Positions 7,849-17,416 are shown, counted from the first letter of the stretch. The stretch: DNA of 64,000 bases from Pseudopelobacter sp964542535 (GCA_964542535.1 CAZIUE010000014.1:55153-119152); one strand, 5' to 3'. Numbers and translations are program-made. Notes: generated by a model from the letters alone, not told the origin.

Positions 7849-8925
7849 CTACTCCGCCGGGCCGCTGCCGGCCGGCAGGTACTGCTCGAACTGTTTCTTG
7901 TCGATGGCGCAGCGGTAGGCTTCTTCCGGGTTGACCTTCTTGGTCTTCAGCAGGTCCAGCAGATGCTGGTCCATGAGCTGCATGCCGTCCTTCTTGGCGG
8001 TCTGGATGATGGAGGGAATCTGGAAGGTCTTGGCTTCGCGGATCAGGTTGCCGATGGCAGGGGTGCCGAGCATGATCTCGAAGGCGGCCACACGCCCCTT
8101 CCCCTCGGCGGTCTTGAGCAGCTGCTGGCAGACCACCCCCCTGAGCGACTCGGAGAGCATGGCCCGCACCTGCTGCTGCTGTTCGGTGGGAAAGACGTCG
8201 ATGATACGGTCGATGGTCTTGGCGGCCGTGTTGGTATGCAGGGTGCCGAACACCAGGTGCCCGGTCTCGGCGGCGCTCATGGCAAGCTGGATGGTCTCCA
8301 GGTCGCGCATCTCCCCCACCAGGATGATGTCCGGGTCCTCCCGCAGGGCCGCCTTGAGGGCCGCGGAGAAGCTCATGGTGTGCTCGCCGATCTGGCGCTG
8401 GTTGAGCAGCGACTGCTTGTTCTCGTGGATGAACTCCAGCGGGTCCTCCAGGGTGAGGATATGCTCCTTGCGGGTGGAGTTGATGTGGTCGATGAGGGCG
8501 GCCAGGGTGGTGGATTTGCCCGAACCGGTGGGGCCGGTGACCAGGACCAGCCCCTTCTTGAAGTTGGTCATGCGCCGCACCCCGTCCGGCAGGTTCAGGT
8601 CGTCGGCGGAGAGGACCTTGCCCGGTATGATGCGGAAGACCGCGGCGATGCCCCGGTGCTGCATGAGGATGTTGCCGCGGAAGCGCGCCAGGTCGGGAAC
8701 GGCATAGGCGAAGTCCAGATCCTTGGTCTCTTCGAACTGATGCTTCTGCTTTTCGTTCAATATCTCGAACAGGATGGAGCGCAGTTCATCATGCCCCAGG
8801 GATTTGAAGTTGAGCCGGACCATTTCGCCGTGCAGGCGGAAGATGGGCGGGTTGCCGGTGGAGAGGTGCAGGTCCGAGGCCCCCTGCTCTTTCATCATCC
8901 TGAAGAGTGCGTCAATACGTGCCAT
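7849..8925 (-). CDS. pilT: Type IV pilus retraction ATPase PilT
   Basis: Hexameric cytoplasmic ATPase that powers type IV pilus retraction (twitching). Domains: PAS-like N-terminal region (1-105), then RecA-like core with Walker A GPTGSGKS at 131-138, the acidic Asp box LTLEDPLEF, Walker B IILVGE at 200-205 and the His box GHLVFGTLHTN. A variant AIRNLIRE motif is present as AIGNLIREAKTFQIPS, which in PilT is needed for retraction. The ATG at 8925 follows GGGAG at good spacing; 11 extra upstream in-frame residues are unlikely. It lies 84 bp downstream of a P-loop-less relative. Confidence 0.94.
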   Translation of the reverse strand: MARIDALFRMMKEQGASDLHLSTGNPPIFRLHGEMVRLNFKSLGHDELRSILFEILNEKQKHQFEETKDLDFAYAVPDLARFRGNILMQHRGIAAVFRIIPGKVLSADDLNLPDGVRRMTNFKKGLVLVTGPTGSGKSTTLAALIDHINSTRKEHILTLEDPLEFIHENKQSLLNQRQIGEHTMSFSAALKAALREDPDIILVGEMRDLETIQLAMSAAETGHLVFGTLHTNTAAKTIDRIIDVFPTEQQQQVRAMLSESLRGVVCQQLLKTAEGKGRVAAFEIMLGTPAIGNLIREAKTFQIPSIIQTAKKDGMQLMDQHLLDLLKTKKVNPEEAYRCAIDKKQFEQYLPAGSGPAE

Positions 8926-9009
8926 GGATATACTCCCGTCAAACCAGATAGTGACCATCCGAGGGACCGGGCCTCCCCAGGGCGGGAACCGGCCCGGACG
9001 GAACCCCCG

Positions 9010-10662
9010 CTACATCAGTACCGAGGCAACGTACTCCTCGGGCGACAGTTCTCCCTCCTTAAGGAGCCGCAGCCCCTGCTGCCGGATCCCCTGACGCCCC
9101 CGCCGGGAGAGAAAGACCTCCAGGCTGGTCACGTCCGACGCCTGGCGGAAGAGTTGCAGCAGCTCGTCGTCGAAGACCAGCACATCCATGAGGAAGCGGC
9201 GTTCCCTGAACCCGCTGTCGCCGCAGGCATCGCAGCCGCTGGCGCGGAAGAAGCTCTGGGGCTCCTGCTCCAGCCGCATGGCAGCCAGCTCTTCCCGGGA
9301 GGGAATGTACTCGCCGCGGCACTCCGGGCAGAGGCTGAGCACCCCGCTGAGGGAGACCAGGCCGTTGACGAACAGCGGCAACAGGATATGCTGCTGCTGG
9401 AAAAAGAGCAGCCGGCGCATGACATCGCGCGTATTTCTGCTCTCAAGACCGGCCAGCACCAGCTTGCCCCGCATGGCGGCGCGGCAGGCAGCCGCAAAGG
9501 GAAGCCCCTCGCCCACGTCTTCGATCAGCAGGATGTCCGGGTCATGATCCAGGGCCGCAGTGATCAGGCGGGCACGCTCCTGCCCCTCCGGCGGAAGCTC
9601 GATGCGGGGAAAGAGCGTGCCGCCCCGGACGGGTGAGTTTCCCAGAATCAGGACGTTTTTGCCGTCAGTTCCGGCCTCGTCCAGCATCAGACCCATGAAG
9701 TGGCAGCGTTCCGCGGGAGAGGTCGAGGCGAAGAAGGTCAGCCCCTGCCTGGCCCGCGCCAGGTGTCTGAAAGCGCCTGACTGCTCGTCGGGCAGATCCA
9801 TGGCGGCCAGCCGCTCGGGAAAGTTCTCCGGAATCAGCAGCCTGAGACAGAGACACTCTCCTGCCTGAGCGCGCAGCAGGGATGCCCGGAAGAGCGACCT
9901 GCGGGAGCGGTAGTCGAAGCTGAAGCCCCCCCCCGAGGCCAGCTCCGTCTCGGCCGGGATCGAGGCGCGCTGCCGGATCCGCTCCAGGAACGCGGGGTAG
10001 TGCTGGCGGGAGATGCTGCCGATCTCGGACGAGACCCCCTGGCGCCGGCCACGGATCAGCACCCGGCCACCGACCGGATAGAGGGAAAGGGAAGAGAGGC
10101 GGTTCTTGATAACGGTGATCAGCAGGCCGTCCAACAGCTTGGCGCCGCTCAGGTCGGCGTTGATCGCCTCCAGCACCTTGCCGGAGAAGATAGGCGCCTC
10201 CAAGCCGATGCTGTCGTTCATGGCCGGGCCGTAGCAGACGTCGATCATCTCATTGATTTCCCTCAGCAGGGCGACGGAGATGTTCACCCGCAGGCCGGTG
10301 GCCTGCTCCAGGGCTTCCATGGCGGTGCGGTTGAGCGGGTCGGCGATGGCGATGTTCAACTCGTCACCGGCGCGGAAGAGCGGGATGCAGGAGAAGCGAC
10401 GGGCCATCCCGGCCGGCACCAGGGCAATCGCCCCGGCATCGATGAACTCCCGCTTGAGCCTGATGTAGGGGATATCCAGCTGACTGGAGAGGGCCCAGTC
10501 CACATCCTCCTGGGTGGCGACCCCCAGCCTGACCAGGGCCTCTCCGAAGCGGCAGCCGCTGCGGGCCTGTTCCTCCAGCGCAGCCATGACATCGGAGTCG
10601 CCGATGATTCTGGATGCCGCCAGGATCTGCCCCAAACTTCCCTTCTTGGTCAACTCGGTCAT
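9010..10662 (-). CDS. Degenerate GspE/PilB-like protein lacking Walker A
   Basis: A 550-residue protein with the layout of a type II secretion/type IV pilus assembly ATPase but an eroded nucleotide site. An MshEN-like N-terminal domain (residues about 10-150) precedes the N2/RecA-like region. Where GPTGSGKTTTL is expected there is FASTSPAERC (311-320), and the Walker B region reads DPDILLIEDVGEG (374-386). The tetracysteine zinc element is retained as CPEC (445-448) and CDAC further on. MshEN domains bind c-di-GMP in some relatives. It may be a catalytically dead regulatory subunit or c-di-GMP sensor for the pilus machine. The reading frame is intact, so it is not an ordinary pseudogene. Confidence 0.75.
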   Translation of the reverse strand: MTELTKKGSLGQILAASRIIGDSDVMAALEEQARSGCRFGEALVRLGVATQEDVDWALSSQLDIPYIRLKREFIDAGAIALVPAGMARRFSCIPLFRAGDELNIAIADPLNRTAMEALEQATGLRVNISVALLREINEMIDVCYGPAMNDSIGLEAPIFSGKVLEAINADLSGAKLLDGLLITVIKNRLSSLSLYPVGGRVLIRGRRQGVSSEIGSISRQHYPAFLERIRQRASIPAETELASGGGFSFDYRSRRSLFRASLLRAQAGECLCLRLLIPENFPERLAAMDLPDEQSGAFRHLARARQGLTFFASTSPAERCHFMGLMLDEAGTDGKNVLILGNSPVRGGTLFPRIELPPEGQERARLITAALDHDPDILLIEDVGEGLPFAAACRAAMRGKLVLAGLESRNTRDVMRRLLFFQQQHILLPLFVNGLVSLSGVLSLCPECRGEYIPSREELAAMRLEQEPQSFFRASGCDACGDSGFRERRFLMDVLVFDDELLQLFRQASDVTSLEVFLSRRGRQGIRQQGLRLLKEGELSPEEYVASVLM

Positions 10663-10746
10663 GGTTGTCCTCCCCTCAGCGGATGTTCATACCATAAAAC
10701 AGTCCACGGCTCTACGCAAAAGCCGGCCGCGCCCCGGCAGATAGCG

Positions 10747-12123
10747 TCACCCCTCCCGGTTGCTCAGGTTCTCGAACCGGGTGTGCTCGCCGAAGAAGGC
10801 CAGGTTGACGGTACCGATGGCCCCGTTGCGCTGCTTGCCGATGATGATCTCTGAGTTCCGTTCGTGGTTCTGGGTGCAGCTGCCGTCCCGCTTGCGGCAC
10901 TGCTCGCAGTAGACCGATTCGCGGTAGACGAACATGATTACGTCGGCATCCTGCTCGATGGCGCCCGACTCGCGCAGGTCGCTCATCATGGGGCGCTTGT
11001 CGGCGCGCTTCTCCAGCTCGCGGTTGAGCTGGGAGAGGGCGATCACCGGCACGTTCAACTCCTTGGCCAGGGCCTTGAGAGAACGGGAGATCTCCGAGAT
11101 CTCCTGCTGGCGCGATTCCGGGTTGGCACCCCCCCGCATCAGTTGCAGGTAGTCGATGATGATCAGGCCGATGTCGTGCTCGCTCTTCAGGCGCCGCGCC
11201 TTGGAGCGAAGCTCCAGCACCGAGATGGCCGGGGTGTCGTCGATGAAGATCTTGGCGTCGTGCAGGATGCCGGCAGCCCGGGTGAGACGCGGCCAGTCGG
11301 AATCCAGGAAGTGGCCGGTGCGCATCCTGCCGAAGTCCACCTTGGCGATGGAGGCCAGAAAGCGCATCACCAGCTGCTCCTTGCCCATTTCCAGGGAAAA
11401 GATCACCGAGGGGACCTTCTTCTTGTTGTGGGGGTCGGCGCTGGCGTATTCGGCCACGTTCAGGGCAAAGGTGGTCTTGCCCATGGAGGGGCGGGCGGCC
11501 ACGATGACCAGGTCTCCCGGCTGGAAGCCGGCGGTCATCTGGTCCAGGTCCACGTACCCCGTGGGGACGCCGGTGACATGCTCCTTGCGGTCGTGCAGGG
11601 TCTTCAGGATGGTAAAGGCCTCCTTGAGCACCGCCTGCACCGGCACGTACTGGGGCCTGAGCTTGTTCTCGGAGATCTCGTAGATGTTCTTCTGGGCCAG
11701 GTCCAGCAGTTCGTTGACATCGGCCTGTTCGTCGTATCCCCGGGTCACGATCTCGGTGGCCACACTGATCAGCTTGCGGTTGACCGCTTTCTCCTTGACG
11801 ATCTTACAGTAGTAGGCGATGTTGGCCGCGGTGGGGACATAGTCCACCAGGGTCAGCAGGTAGGGGGCGCCTCCCACCTCCTCCAGTTCCCCCTGCTTTC
11901 TGAGCATATCGGTCATGGTGATCAGGTCGCACGGCTCGCGCTGGTCCGAAAGGCGCATCATGGCCTGGAAGATCTTGCGGTGGCTCTCGCGGTAGAAATC
12001 CTCCACGGAGAGGATCTCCAGCACCCGGTTGATGGCATCGTTGTCGATGAGGATCCCCCCCAGCACGGACATCTCGGCCTCCAGGCTCTGGGGGGGTAGT
12101 TTGCGAAGATCGGGGGTGGTCAT
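10747..12123 (-). CDS. dnaB: Replicative DNA helicase DnaB
   Basis: Hexameric 5'-3' helicase of the replication fork, 458 residues. The N-terminal domain begins with PPQSLEAEMSVLGGIL, and the RecA core carries AARPSMGKTTFALN (Walker A) and IIIDYLQLM (Walker B/H3). Further motifs include SQLNRELEKR and a late arginine finger region. The ATG at 12123 gives the family-typical N-terminus TTPDLRKLPPQ; upstream frame is GC-rich noise overlapping the next gene. No intein is present. Confidence 0.95.
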   Translation of the reverse strand: MTTPDLRKLPPQSLEAEMSVLGGILIDNDAINRVLEILSVEDFYRESHRKIFQAMMRLSDQREPCDLITMTDMLRKQGELEEVGGAPYLLTLVDYVPTAANIAYYCKIVKEKAVNRKLISVATEIVTRGYDEQADVNELLDLAQKNIYEISENKLRPQYVPVQAVLKEAFTILKTLHDRKEHVTGVPTGYVDLDQMTAGFQPGDLVIVAARPSMGKTTFALNVAEYASADPHNKKKVPSVIFSLEMGKEQLVMRFLASIAKVDFGRMRTGHFLDSDWPRLTRAAGILHDAKIFIDDTPAISVLELRSKARRLKSEHDIGLIIIDYLQLMRGGANPESRQQEISEISRSLKALAKELNVPVIALSQLNRELEKRADKRPMMSDLRESGAIEQDADVIMFVYRESVYCEQCRKRDGSCTQNHERNSEIIIGKQRNGAIGTVNLAFFGEHTRFENLSNREG

Positions 12124-12220
12124 GGGGGTGGTTCTTCTCCGGAAAACATGGATAGATATTGAAGTGAACTCGTGGACGGCATTCGCGAAGGGCCCGTCCG
12201 GTTCGGCGGCGGGTCCGGGG

Positions 12221-13927
12221 TCAGGGAGCGTCTCCCGGGCGGTTGCTGATGAGCAGGCGTTGCCCCGACTCCAGCAGGATGTGGGGCGCGGGGCGCAGGA
12301 GCGGCCGCAGGAGCTCCAGCTCCCGACGGTCGAGAATGACCAGCAGGCGCGAACCGCCGCGCCACAGCACCGGCAGAGTTTCCGCGGTGGAACCGGCGTC
12401 ACCTCCGGCCGCCGGTCCCTCGCCCGGCACGGAGGCCACCAGCACCTGCCGGCCGGCATACCAGGACACCCCGTGCAGGGGCCCGACGGTGACGACAGCT
12501 CCACCGCTTCCCGCCAGCCGGGCGGCGGCACGGGCCAGATCACGGGGCGAAGAGGCGGCGACTGTTCCCATTATCAGACGGGGAAGGATAATATCAAGCG
12601 CAAAAGCGCAGAGACAGATCACGATCAGCGCCCGTCCCGTCCTCCTCTGGGAGACGGCCAGGGCAGCCCACCCCTGGAACAGCAGCAGCAGGGCCACAGG
12701 CAGACAGGCCAGCATGCTCAGCCGGGGAGCCTCCTGCGCCAGGCGGCCCAGGGTTCCCCCCTGGCCAGAGGCCGGCCCGACCAGCAGGGGGTAGACCAGC
12801 ACTGCCATTCCCAGAATAATCAGCCCCCCCCCCACAAACCGCGTGGCCGGCGTCAGCCCCCGGCTGCGTCGCTCCAGCTCATCCTTGAGCAAACGAGCGG
12901 TCAGGATGGCCAGGGGAGGGAACGCCGGAAGGAGCGCGGGAATCGACCTGCTGCCGGAGAGGACGAAGCGCAGGAAAATGGCCAGCACCCAGATCAGCAG
13001 GAACAGCGCGGGGCGACCCGTTCCCTTCCCCTGCTCCCGCCAGGCCTTGGCCAGGGCCGAGGGAACGTAGCCGGACCAGGGGATCAGCAGCACAGCCAAC
13101 AGCGGCAGCAGCAGCCAGAAGGGGCGCTGATCTCCGGCAGCGGGGACTCCGTAGCGCCCCCACTCCCCCAGATCAAGAAAATAGCGTGAAAACTCGGGAT
13201 GTTCCAGCCAGACCGCCACGAACCAGGGGGCGGCAACAACCAGAAACAGCAGCAGGCCGCTAGCGCAACGCATGCGGAGCAGCAGCTCCCACCGCCCGGC
13301 CAGCATCAGGTACACAAGGATGACCGAAACGGACAGGACCAGGGCGGTCATGCCGCCTGCCAGGACGGCCAGGGCGCAGAACAGGTAGAAGGGGTACCAG
13401 GCACCCCTGGCGCCGCGCCGGCGGTCATCCCGCTGAGCCGCCACAATGAAGCTTCCCAGGGCAAGGAGCAGGCAGAGGGTCAGCGGCAGGTGGACCAGCA
13501 CGGCGCGTGAGAGGAGCACGAAACCGTTGCAGCAGCCCAGCAGGATGGCGGACAGCAGCGCCGTGCGGCGATCGAACAGGCGTCGGGCCATGAAATAGAC
13601 CGCCGGCAGGGTCAACAGGCCGCACAGCGCGCTGGGAAAACGGACGGCCCCCTCGCCCAGGCCGAAAAACTTCAGTGACGCGGTGTTGAGCCAGTAGAGC
13701 AGCGGCGGGTTTTCAAAACAGACAACATGGTTGAGGAAGGGGGTGATCAGGTCTCCCCGCTCCAGCATCTCCCGGGAGACCTCGGCATAGCGCCCTTCGT
13801 ACGGACCGAACAGCGGCAGCCGCCCCAGTGCAGCGAGAAAGGGAACGGCGAACAGGAGCAGCAGGAAGAACTGGTCGCGCAGCCATCCTTCCGAACCGGT
13901 GTGGGAGTATACCTTGTAGTCTCTCAT
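12221..13927 (-). CDS. Polytopic glycosyltransferase of the ArnT/PMT (GT39/GT83-like) family
   Basis: Inner-membrane GT-C glycosyltransferase using a polyprenyl-phosphate sugar donor and probably acting on the periplasmic face. The N-terminal catalytic loop appears as GPYEGRYAEVSREML (positions about 41-55), with a glutamate in place of the usual Asp-Glu pair, followed by NHVVCFENPPLLYW. About eleven hydrophobic helices follow, then a soluble C-terminal domain of roughly 150 residues. Its 568-residue length is typical for ArnT-like enzymes, and lipid A modification is one possibility. Its start overlaps the U32 peptidase stop by 4 bp. Confidence 0.82.
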   Translation of the reverse strand: MRDYKVYSHTGSEGWLRDQFFLLLLFAVPFLAALGRLPLFGPYEGRYAEVSREMLERGDLITPFLNHVVCFENPPLLYWLNTASLKFFGLGEGAVRFPSALCGLLTLPAVYFMARRLFDRRTALLSAILLGCCNGFVLLSRAVLVHLPLTLCLLLALGSFIVAAQRDDRRRGARGAWYPFYLFCALAVLAGGMTALVLSVSVILVYLMLAGRWELLLRMRCASGLLLFLVVAAPWFVAVWLEHPEFSRYFLDLGEWGRYGVPAAGDQRPFWLLLPLLAVLLIPWSGYVPSALAKAWREQGKGTGRPALFLLIWVLAIFLRFVLSGSRSIPALLPAFPPLAILTARLLKDELERRSRGLTPATRFVGGGLIILGMAVLVYPLLVGPASGQGGTLGRLAQEAPRLSMLACLPVALLLLFQGWAALAVSQRRTGRALIVICLCAFALDIILPRLIMGTVAASSPRDLARAAARLAGSGGAVVTVGPLHGVSWYAGRQVLVASVPGEGPAAGGDAGSTAETLPVLWRGGSRLLVILDRRELELLRPLLRPAPHILLESGQRLLISNRPGDAP

Positions 13928-15180
13928 GGCATGGGTGATTTTTCCCGTCGGATGAGGTCAAAGGATTCCACTGCAAAAGGGGGACGCACGATGATGCGCT
14001 GGTTGGGGTTGGCCGCCCCGCACTCCCCGGCATTCCCTCCCTCGGAGTCAAGCAGGAACAGGGTATCGACCCGCAGCCGCTCCGAACGCATGGCCGGCCC
14101 GATGAACTCCAGTTCGTCGCCGGCCCTGATGCGATTGCGCACCCCCACGACAACGGAACCATCCCCCCGCAGCTCCTCCACCAGGCCGACGAACTCGTGG
14201 CTGCGGATGTACGCCGAGTGGTACTCCTGCCCCACCTCCCGGGGCTCGCCAAAGAGGAAGCCGGTGGTATACCCGCGATGACTGAGCTTGGACAGTTCTT
14301 CCAGCCATTCAGGTCGGCAGCGCCAGCCGGCGGGGTCGGCGGCGTACTCGTCCAGGGCCTGACGATAGACCCGCAGTACCGAAGCGACGTAGTTGATACC
14401 CTTCATGCGCCCCTCGATCTTCAGCGAGGCGACACCGCTGGAAACGAGCGCCGGCAGATGCTCCAGCAGGCAGAGATCGCGGGAGTTGAAGATAAAGGTG
14501 CCGCTCTCATCCTCATGCACCGGATAATAGTCGCCCGGCCGTTTCTCCTCCACCAGACGGTAATTCCAGCGGCAGGGGTGGGCGCACTCCCCCTGGTTGG
14601 CGTCGCGTCCGGTCATGACGCTGGAGAGCAGGCAGCGACCGGAATAGGAGATGCACAGGGCGCCGTGGACAAAGACCTCCACGTCCATTCCCCCCTTCAG
14701 GACGGTCTCTGCCATGGCTTCCAGGGTCGTCTCCCGGGCCAGATTGACCCGCGAGATCCCCTGGCTCCGCCAGAACCGGGCGCTGCGCCAGTTGGTGGTA
14801 TTGGCCTGGGTGGAGAGATGCAGCTCGCGCGCGGGTGAGATCTCCCGCGCCAGCTCCAGCACCCCCGGATCGGCCAGAATATAGGCGTCAAAGGGGAGCG
14901 CCGCCACCTCCTCCAGGTACCGTTCCAGACGGTCCAGGGCATCGTTGCGGGGATAGCTGTTGACCGTCAGGTAGACCCGGACTCCCCGGTCATGGCAATA
15001 GTCAAGGGCCTGTGCCATCTCCTGGACGCTGAAGTTGTCCGCCAGATTGCGCAGGCCAAAGGCCCGCCCTCCCAGATAGACGGCATCGGCGCCGTAGTGC
15101 ACGGCTGTGCGCAGTTTTTCCATATTGCCGGCAGGGGCCAGCAGCTCGGGCAGGGGCATGGGCTGTTTCCGGTGGTTCAT
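13924..15180 (-). CDS. U32 family peptidase / TrhP-like protein
   Basis: A 418-residue member of peptidase family U32. It begins with a TIM-barrel-like LPELLAPAGNMEKLRTAVHYGADAVYLGG stretch and carries the family signature EVFVHGALC...YSGRCLLS at about 173-190. A CAHPCRW cysteine motif follows near 205. Originally called collagenase-like, related proteins (TrhP/RlhA) are now tied to prephenate-dependent hydroxylation of tRNA or rRNA, probably through an Fe-S cluster. Which activity applies here is unknown. It is first in the run leading to the glycosyltransferase, with ATGA overlap. Confidence 0.85.
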   Translation of the reverse strand: MNHRKQPMPLPELLAPAGNMEKLRTAVHYGADAVYLGGRAFGLRNLADNFSVQEMAQALDYCHDRGVRVYLTVNSYPRNDALDRLERYLEEVAALPFDAYILADPGVLELAREISPARELHLSTQANTTNWRSARFWRSQGISRVNLARETTLEAMAETVLKGGMDVEVFVHGALCISYSGRCLLSSVMTGRDANQGECAHPCRWNYRLVEEKRPGDYYPVHEDESGTFIFNSRDLCLLEHLPALVSSGVASLKIEGRMKGINYVASVLRVYRQALDEYAADPAGWRCRPEWLEELSKLSHRGYTTGFLFGEPREVGQEYHSAYIRSHEFVGLVEELRGDGSVVVGVRNRIRAGDELEFIGPAMRSERLRVDTLFLLDSEGGNAGECGAANPNQRIIVRPPFAVESFDLIRREKSPMP

Positions 15181-15579
15181 CCCGCGTTCTGCGGTAGAGA
15201 GCCGCCCGCGTTCGCACGGACGGGCTCTCCCAGGTTCTCGTGATGTGGGCAGTTCGGGCGGATGGTATCATATCAGCAGAAGCTTTGAAACCTCGGATTC
15301 GGTAGCGGGAGCGCCGCCCTTGGCTGCCGGGCAATTATCCCCGCCGCGCCGGCGTCGCTCCATGCCGGCGGCACGCCATCCCTCCGGGCGTTGAGCGGTT
15401 CCTGCGGCCGGCGCCGATGACGCCTGAATTCACGTCCCCAGGACCATGATCTGAAAACGGGCGAATACTCCCGGCGCAGCTTTCAGGAACAGCCCCACCC
15501 CCTGAAACGGCAGCTTTCGCTTGACAAACCGGGTGACACGGTTTTAATGGTAACGAAACGTTCGATATCTGGAGGAAAT
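15181..15579. other. Divergent intergenic region between U32 peptidase and YbgF-like gene
   Basis: About 400 bp with no convincing gene. A plus-strand promoter lies near the right end (15521-15548). The middle (15310-15420) is GC-rich with scattered short inverted repeats of the CGGC type but no clear terminator or RNA gene. Confidence 0.5.
15521..15548 (+). promoter_or_regulatory. Sigma-70 promoter for ybgF-like/LysM genes
   Basis: TTGACA at 15521-15526 and TTTAAT at 15543-15548, 16-bp spacer, 32 bp before the ATG. Confidence 0.6.
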
Positions 15580-16290
15580 ATGCCTTTCGGCATCAGAACC
15601 GCGGCCTGCGCCGCCTCCTGCCTGGCCCTCACCGCCTGCGCCTCCCACGACCTGATGGTCAAGCGCCAGACCGAGGCCGAGGCAAAGATTGAACACCTGA
15701 TCCAGGCCGACATGAGAAGCACCCAGCGCATGAACGAGCTCTCCGCCAGCCTGCTGACCCTCGAGCAGCGCGTGCGCGATGCCGACATCCGCATCGACAA
15801 GCTGCGGACGGCCCTGGACGGGGCACGAGCCAGAGTCGAACCGGCGGCGCCCGCTCCCTCCAGCCCTGCCCCCGCCATCGAGCTGATCAACCGCGAACCG
15901 GCCGCGACGGGAAAAGAAAACGGCCCTCCGGCTGAATATGTCAAAGCGTTCGGCCTCTACAGCACCAACAGCTTCAGCGCCGCCATCCAGGCCTTCCGGG
16001 ACTTCCTGTCCCATGCTCCCGAAAGCGACTACACCCCCAACGCCCTCTACTGGATCGGCGAATGCCACTACAGCCTTGCCGACCTTCCCGCCGCGGCAAC
16101 AGCATTCCAGAGCGTGGCGACCGGCTACCCCGCCAGCGCCAAGGCGCCCGATGCCCTGCTCAAACTGGGCTATACCCAGACAGCCATGAAGCAGCGCACC
16201 AAGGCAACCAGGACGTTCGAAAACCTGATCAGACAGTACCCCAGCAGCCCGGCCGCGGCCAAGGCGCGTGAACGACTGACCGCGCACTGA
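15580..16290 (+). CDS. YbgF/CpoB-like lipoprotein with TPR repeats
   Basis: Envelope lipoprotein resembling the Tol-Pal-associated coordinator CpoB (YbgF). The lipobox LTAC lies at the end of a short signal sequence. A heptad-like coiled coil runs from about residue 30 to 80, and a proline/alanine-rich linker follows. The C-terminal ~120 residues are three TPR-like units (AFGLYSTNSFSAAIQAFRDF, ALYWIGECHYSLADLPAA, ALLKLGYTQTAM). The ATG at 15580 has GGAGGAAAT directly upstream. tol-pal genes are not adjacent, so a Tol-Pal link is family inference only. Confidence 0.82.
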   Translation: MPFGIRTAACAASCLALTACASHDLMVKRQTEAEAKIEHLIQADMRSTQRMNELSASLLTLEQRVRDADIRIDKLRTALDGARARVEPAAPAPSSPAPAIELINREPAATGKENGPPAEYVKAFGLYSTNSFSAAIQAFRDFLSHAPESDYTPNALYWIGECHYSLADLPAAATAFQSVATGYPASAKAPDALLKLGYTQTAMKQRTKATRTFENLIRQYPSSPAAAKARERLTAH

Positions 16291-16334
16291 TCGCTCCCGT
16301 CGGCCATCCCATCAACTCCAAAGAGGTGCCTACC

Positions 16335-17330
16335 ATGAAATTCAGATCCGTGATTGCGTTCCTGCTGGCGCTGTCCCTGTTCTCCCCCTGCCTGGCAATG
16401 GCAGCAGGGCAGGAACAGCCGACCACCACCTACATCATCAGGCGGGGAGACACCCTCTGGGGACTCTCCCAGCGTTTCATGAACGATCCCTGGTACTGGC
16501 CCGACATGTGGTCGAAAAACGCGGACATCACCAATCCGCACCTGATCTATCCCGGCCAGCAGCTCAGGGTCTTCCCCGACCGCCTGGAGATCGTTCCTCC
16601 CAAGCAGCAGGCTCCGGCCAGCCCGGTGGAGAGCAGCGTTGCCGAAGAGCGCAGCTTCACCATCAGGGGGAGCGAGGGGCACCTGCTGGAAAACGGTGCC
16701 AAACCGTTCGGATCGGTGGTCGCAACCCATAACGACCGGGTCATCCTCGGCGAAGACGACATCGTCTACACCGACCTGGGCAGCCGCAACGGAGTCAAGG
16801 GGGGAGACAGCTTCTCCATCTTCAGCGACATGGGCCCGGTCAGTCACCCGGCGACCAACGAGATCATGGGGAGGAAGATCGTCCCCCTGGGAACGCTGCA
16901 GTTGACCGACGTGGAGCAGAAGGCCTCGCGGGCGATCATAACCAGCAACTTCAAGGAGATCACCCCCGGTTCCTACCTGCTCCCCTACCGCAGCGACCGC
17001 ACCCGCGAGGTGTCACTCAAGATACCCGGCCGCGAACTCAGGGGGTACATCATCGAGAGCCAGAGCGGCACCCAGGGCATCTCGGCCGGCGATATCGTCT
17101 ACCTCGACCTGGGCAGCGCCCGGGGAGCGGAGGCGGGCAACATGCTCTACGTGGTCCGCGACGTGACCGTGGACAGGAGCGTCTCCCAGGGGCGGGTGGA
17201 ACGCCTGCCCCAGGAACTTCTGGGAGCGCTGGTGATCCTGGAGACCGGTAAGAAGACGTCAACGGCGTTGGTGGTCAAGAGTATCGACGTCATCTACAAG
17301 GGCGACAAGATCGTCAGCCAGACCAGGTAG
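16335..17330 (+). CDS. Exported LysM-domain protein
   Basis: A 331-residue protein with a signal peptide (hydrophobic stretch ending at AMAAG) followed by a LysM peptidoglycan-binding domain at about 30-78 (TTYIIRRGDTLWGLSQRF...NPHLIYPGQQLRV). The remaining ~240 residues form a beta-rich region with two similar halves, each containing a DIVYxDLGS motif (near residues 142 and 252). I know this arrangement from delta-proteobacterial proteins of unknown function. The ATG at 16335 is preceded by AAAGAGG at 9 nt. It follows the YbgF-like gene by 44 bp and ends at a strong terminator. Confidence 0.85.
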   Translation: MKFRSVIAFLLALSLFSPCLAMAAGQEQPTTTYIIRRGDTLWGLSQRFMNDPWYWPDMWSKNADITNPHLIYPGQQLRVFPDRLEIVPPKQQAPASPVESSVAEERSFTIRGSEGHLLENGAKPFGSVVATHNDRVILGEDDIVYTDLGSRNGVKGGDSFSIFSDMGPVSHPATNEIMGRKIVPLGTLQLTDVEQKASRAIITSNFKEITPGSYLLPYRSDRTREVSLKIPGRELRGYIIESQSGTQGISAGDIVYLDLGSARGAEAGNMLYVVRDVTVDRSVSQGRVERLPQELLGALVILETGKKTSTALVVKSIDVIYKGDKIVSQTR

Positions 17331-17347
17331 AACCGCGACCATCACCG

Positions 17348-17374
17348 GACCGGCCCCCTGGGCCGGTCTTTTTT
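17348..17374 (+). terminator. Rho-independent terminator after LysM gene
   Basis: A perfect 9-bp stem GACCGGCCC / GGGCCGGTC with a 3-nt loop, followed by six Ts. Confidence 0.92.
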
Positions 17375-17416
17375 CTCCGCGCCCTCCCACACGGGAGAGC
17401 AGCCGCACGAATCACT

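Noticed and set aside
7963..9636. 557-aa plus-strand open frame across pilT and the PilB-like gene
   Set aside because: Spans two real minus-strand genes; no family features.
10864..12099. 411-aa plus-strand open frame opposite dnaB
   Set aside because: Leu/Gly/His-rich antisense frame of dnaB.
12029..13189. Long plus-strand open frame opposite dnaB and the glycosyltransferase
   Set aside because: GC-rich shadow of minus-strand genes; Gln/Arg/Pro-rich product without domains or ribosome-binding site.
15181..15579. tRNA or riboswitch in the divergent intergenic region
   Set aside because: No cloverleaf, T-loop GTTCRA pattern in place, or known riboswitch core was found.
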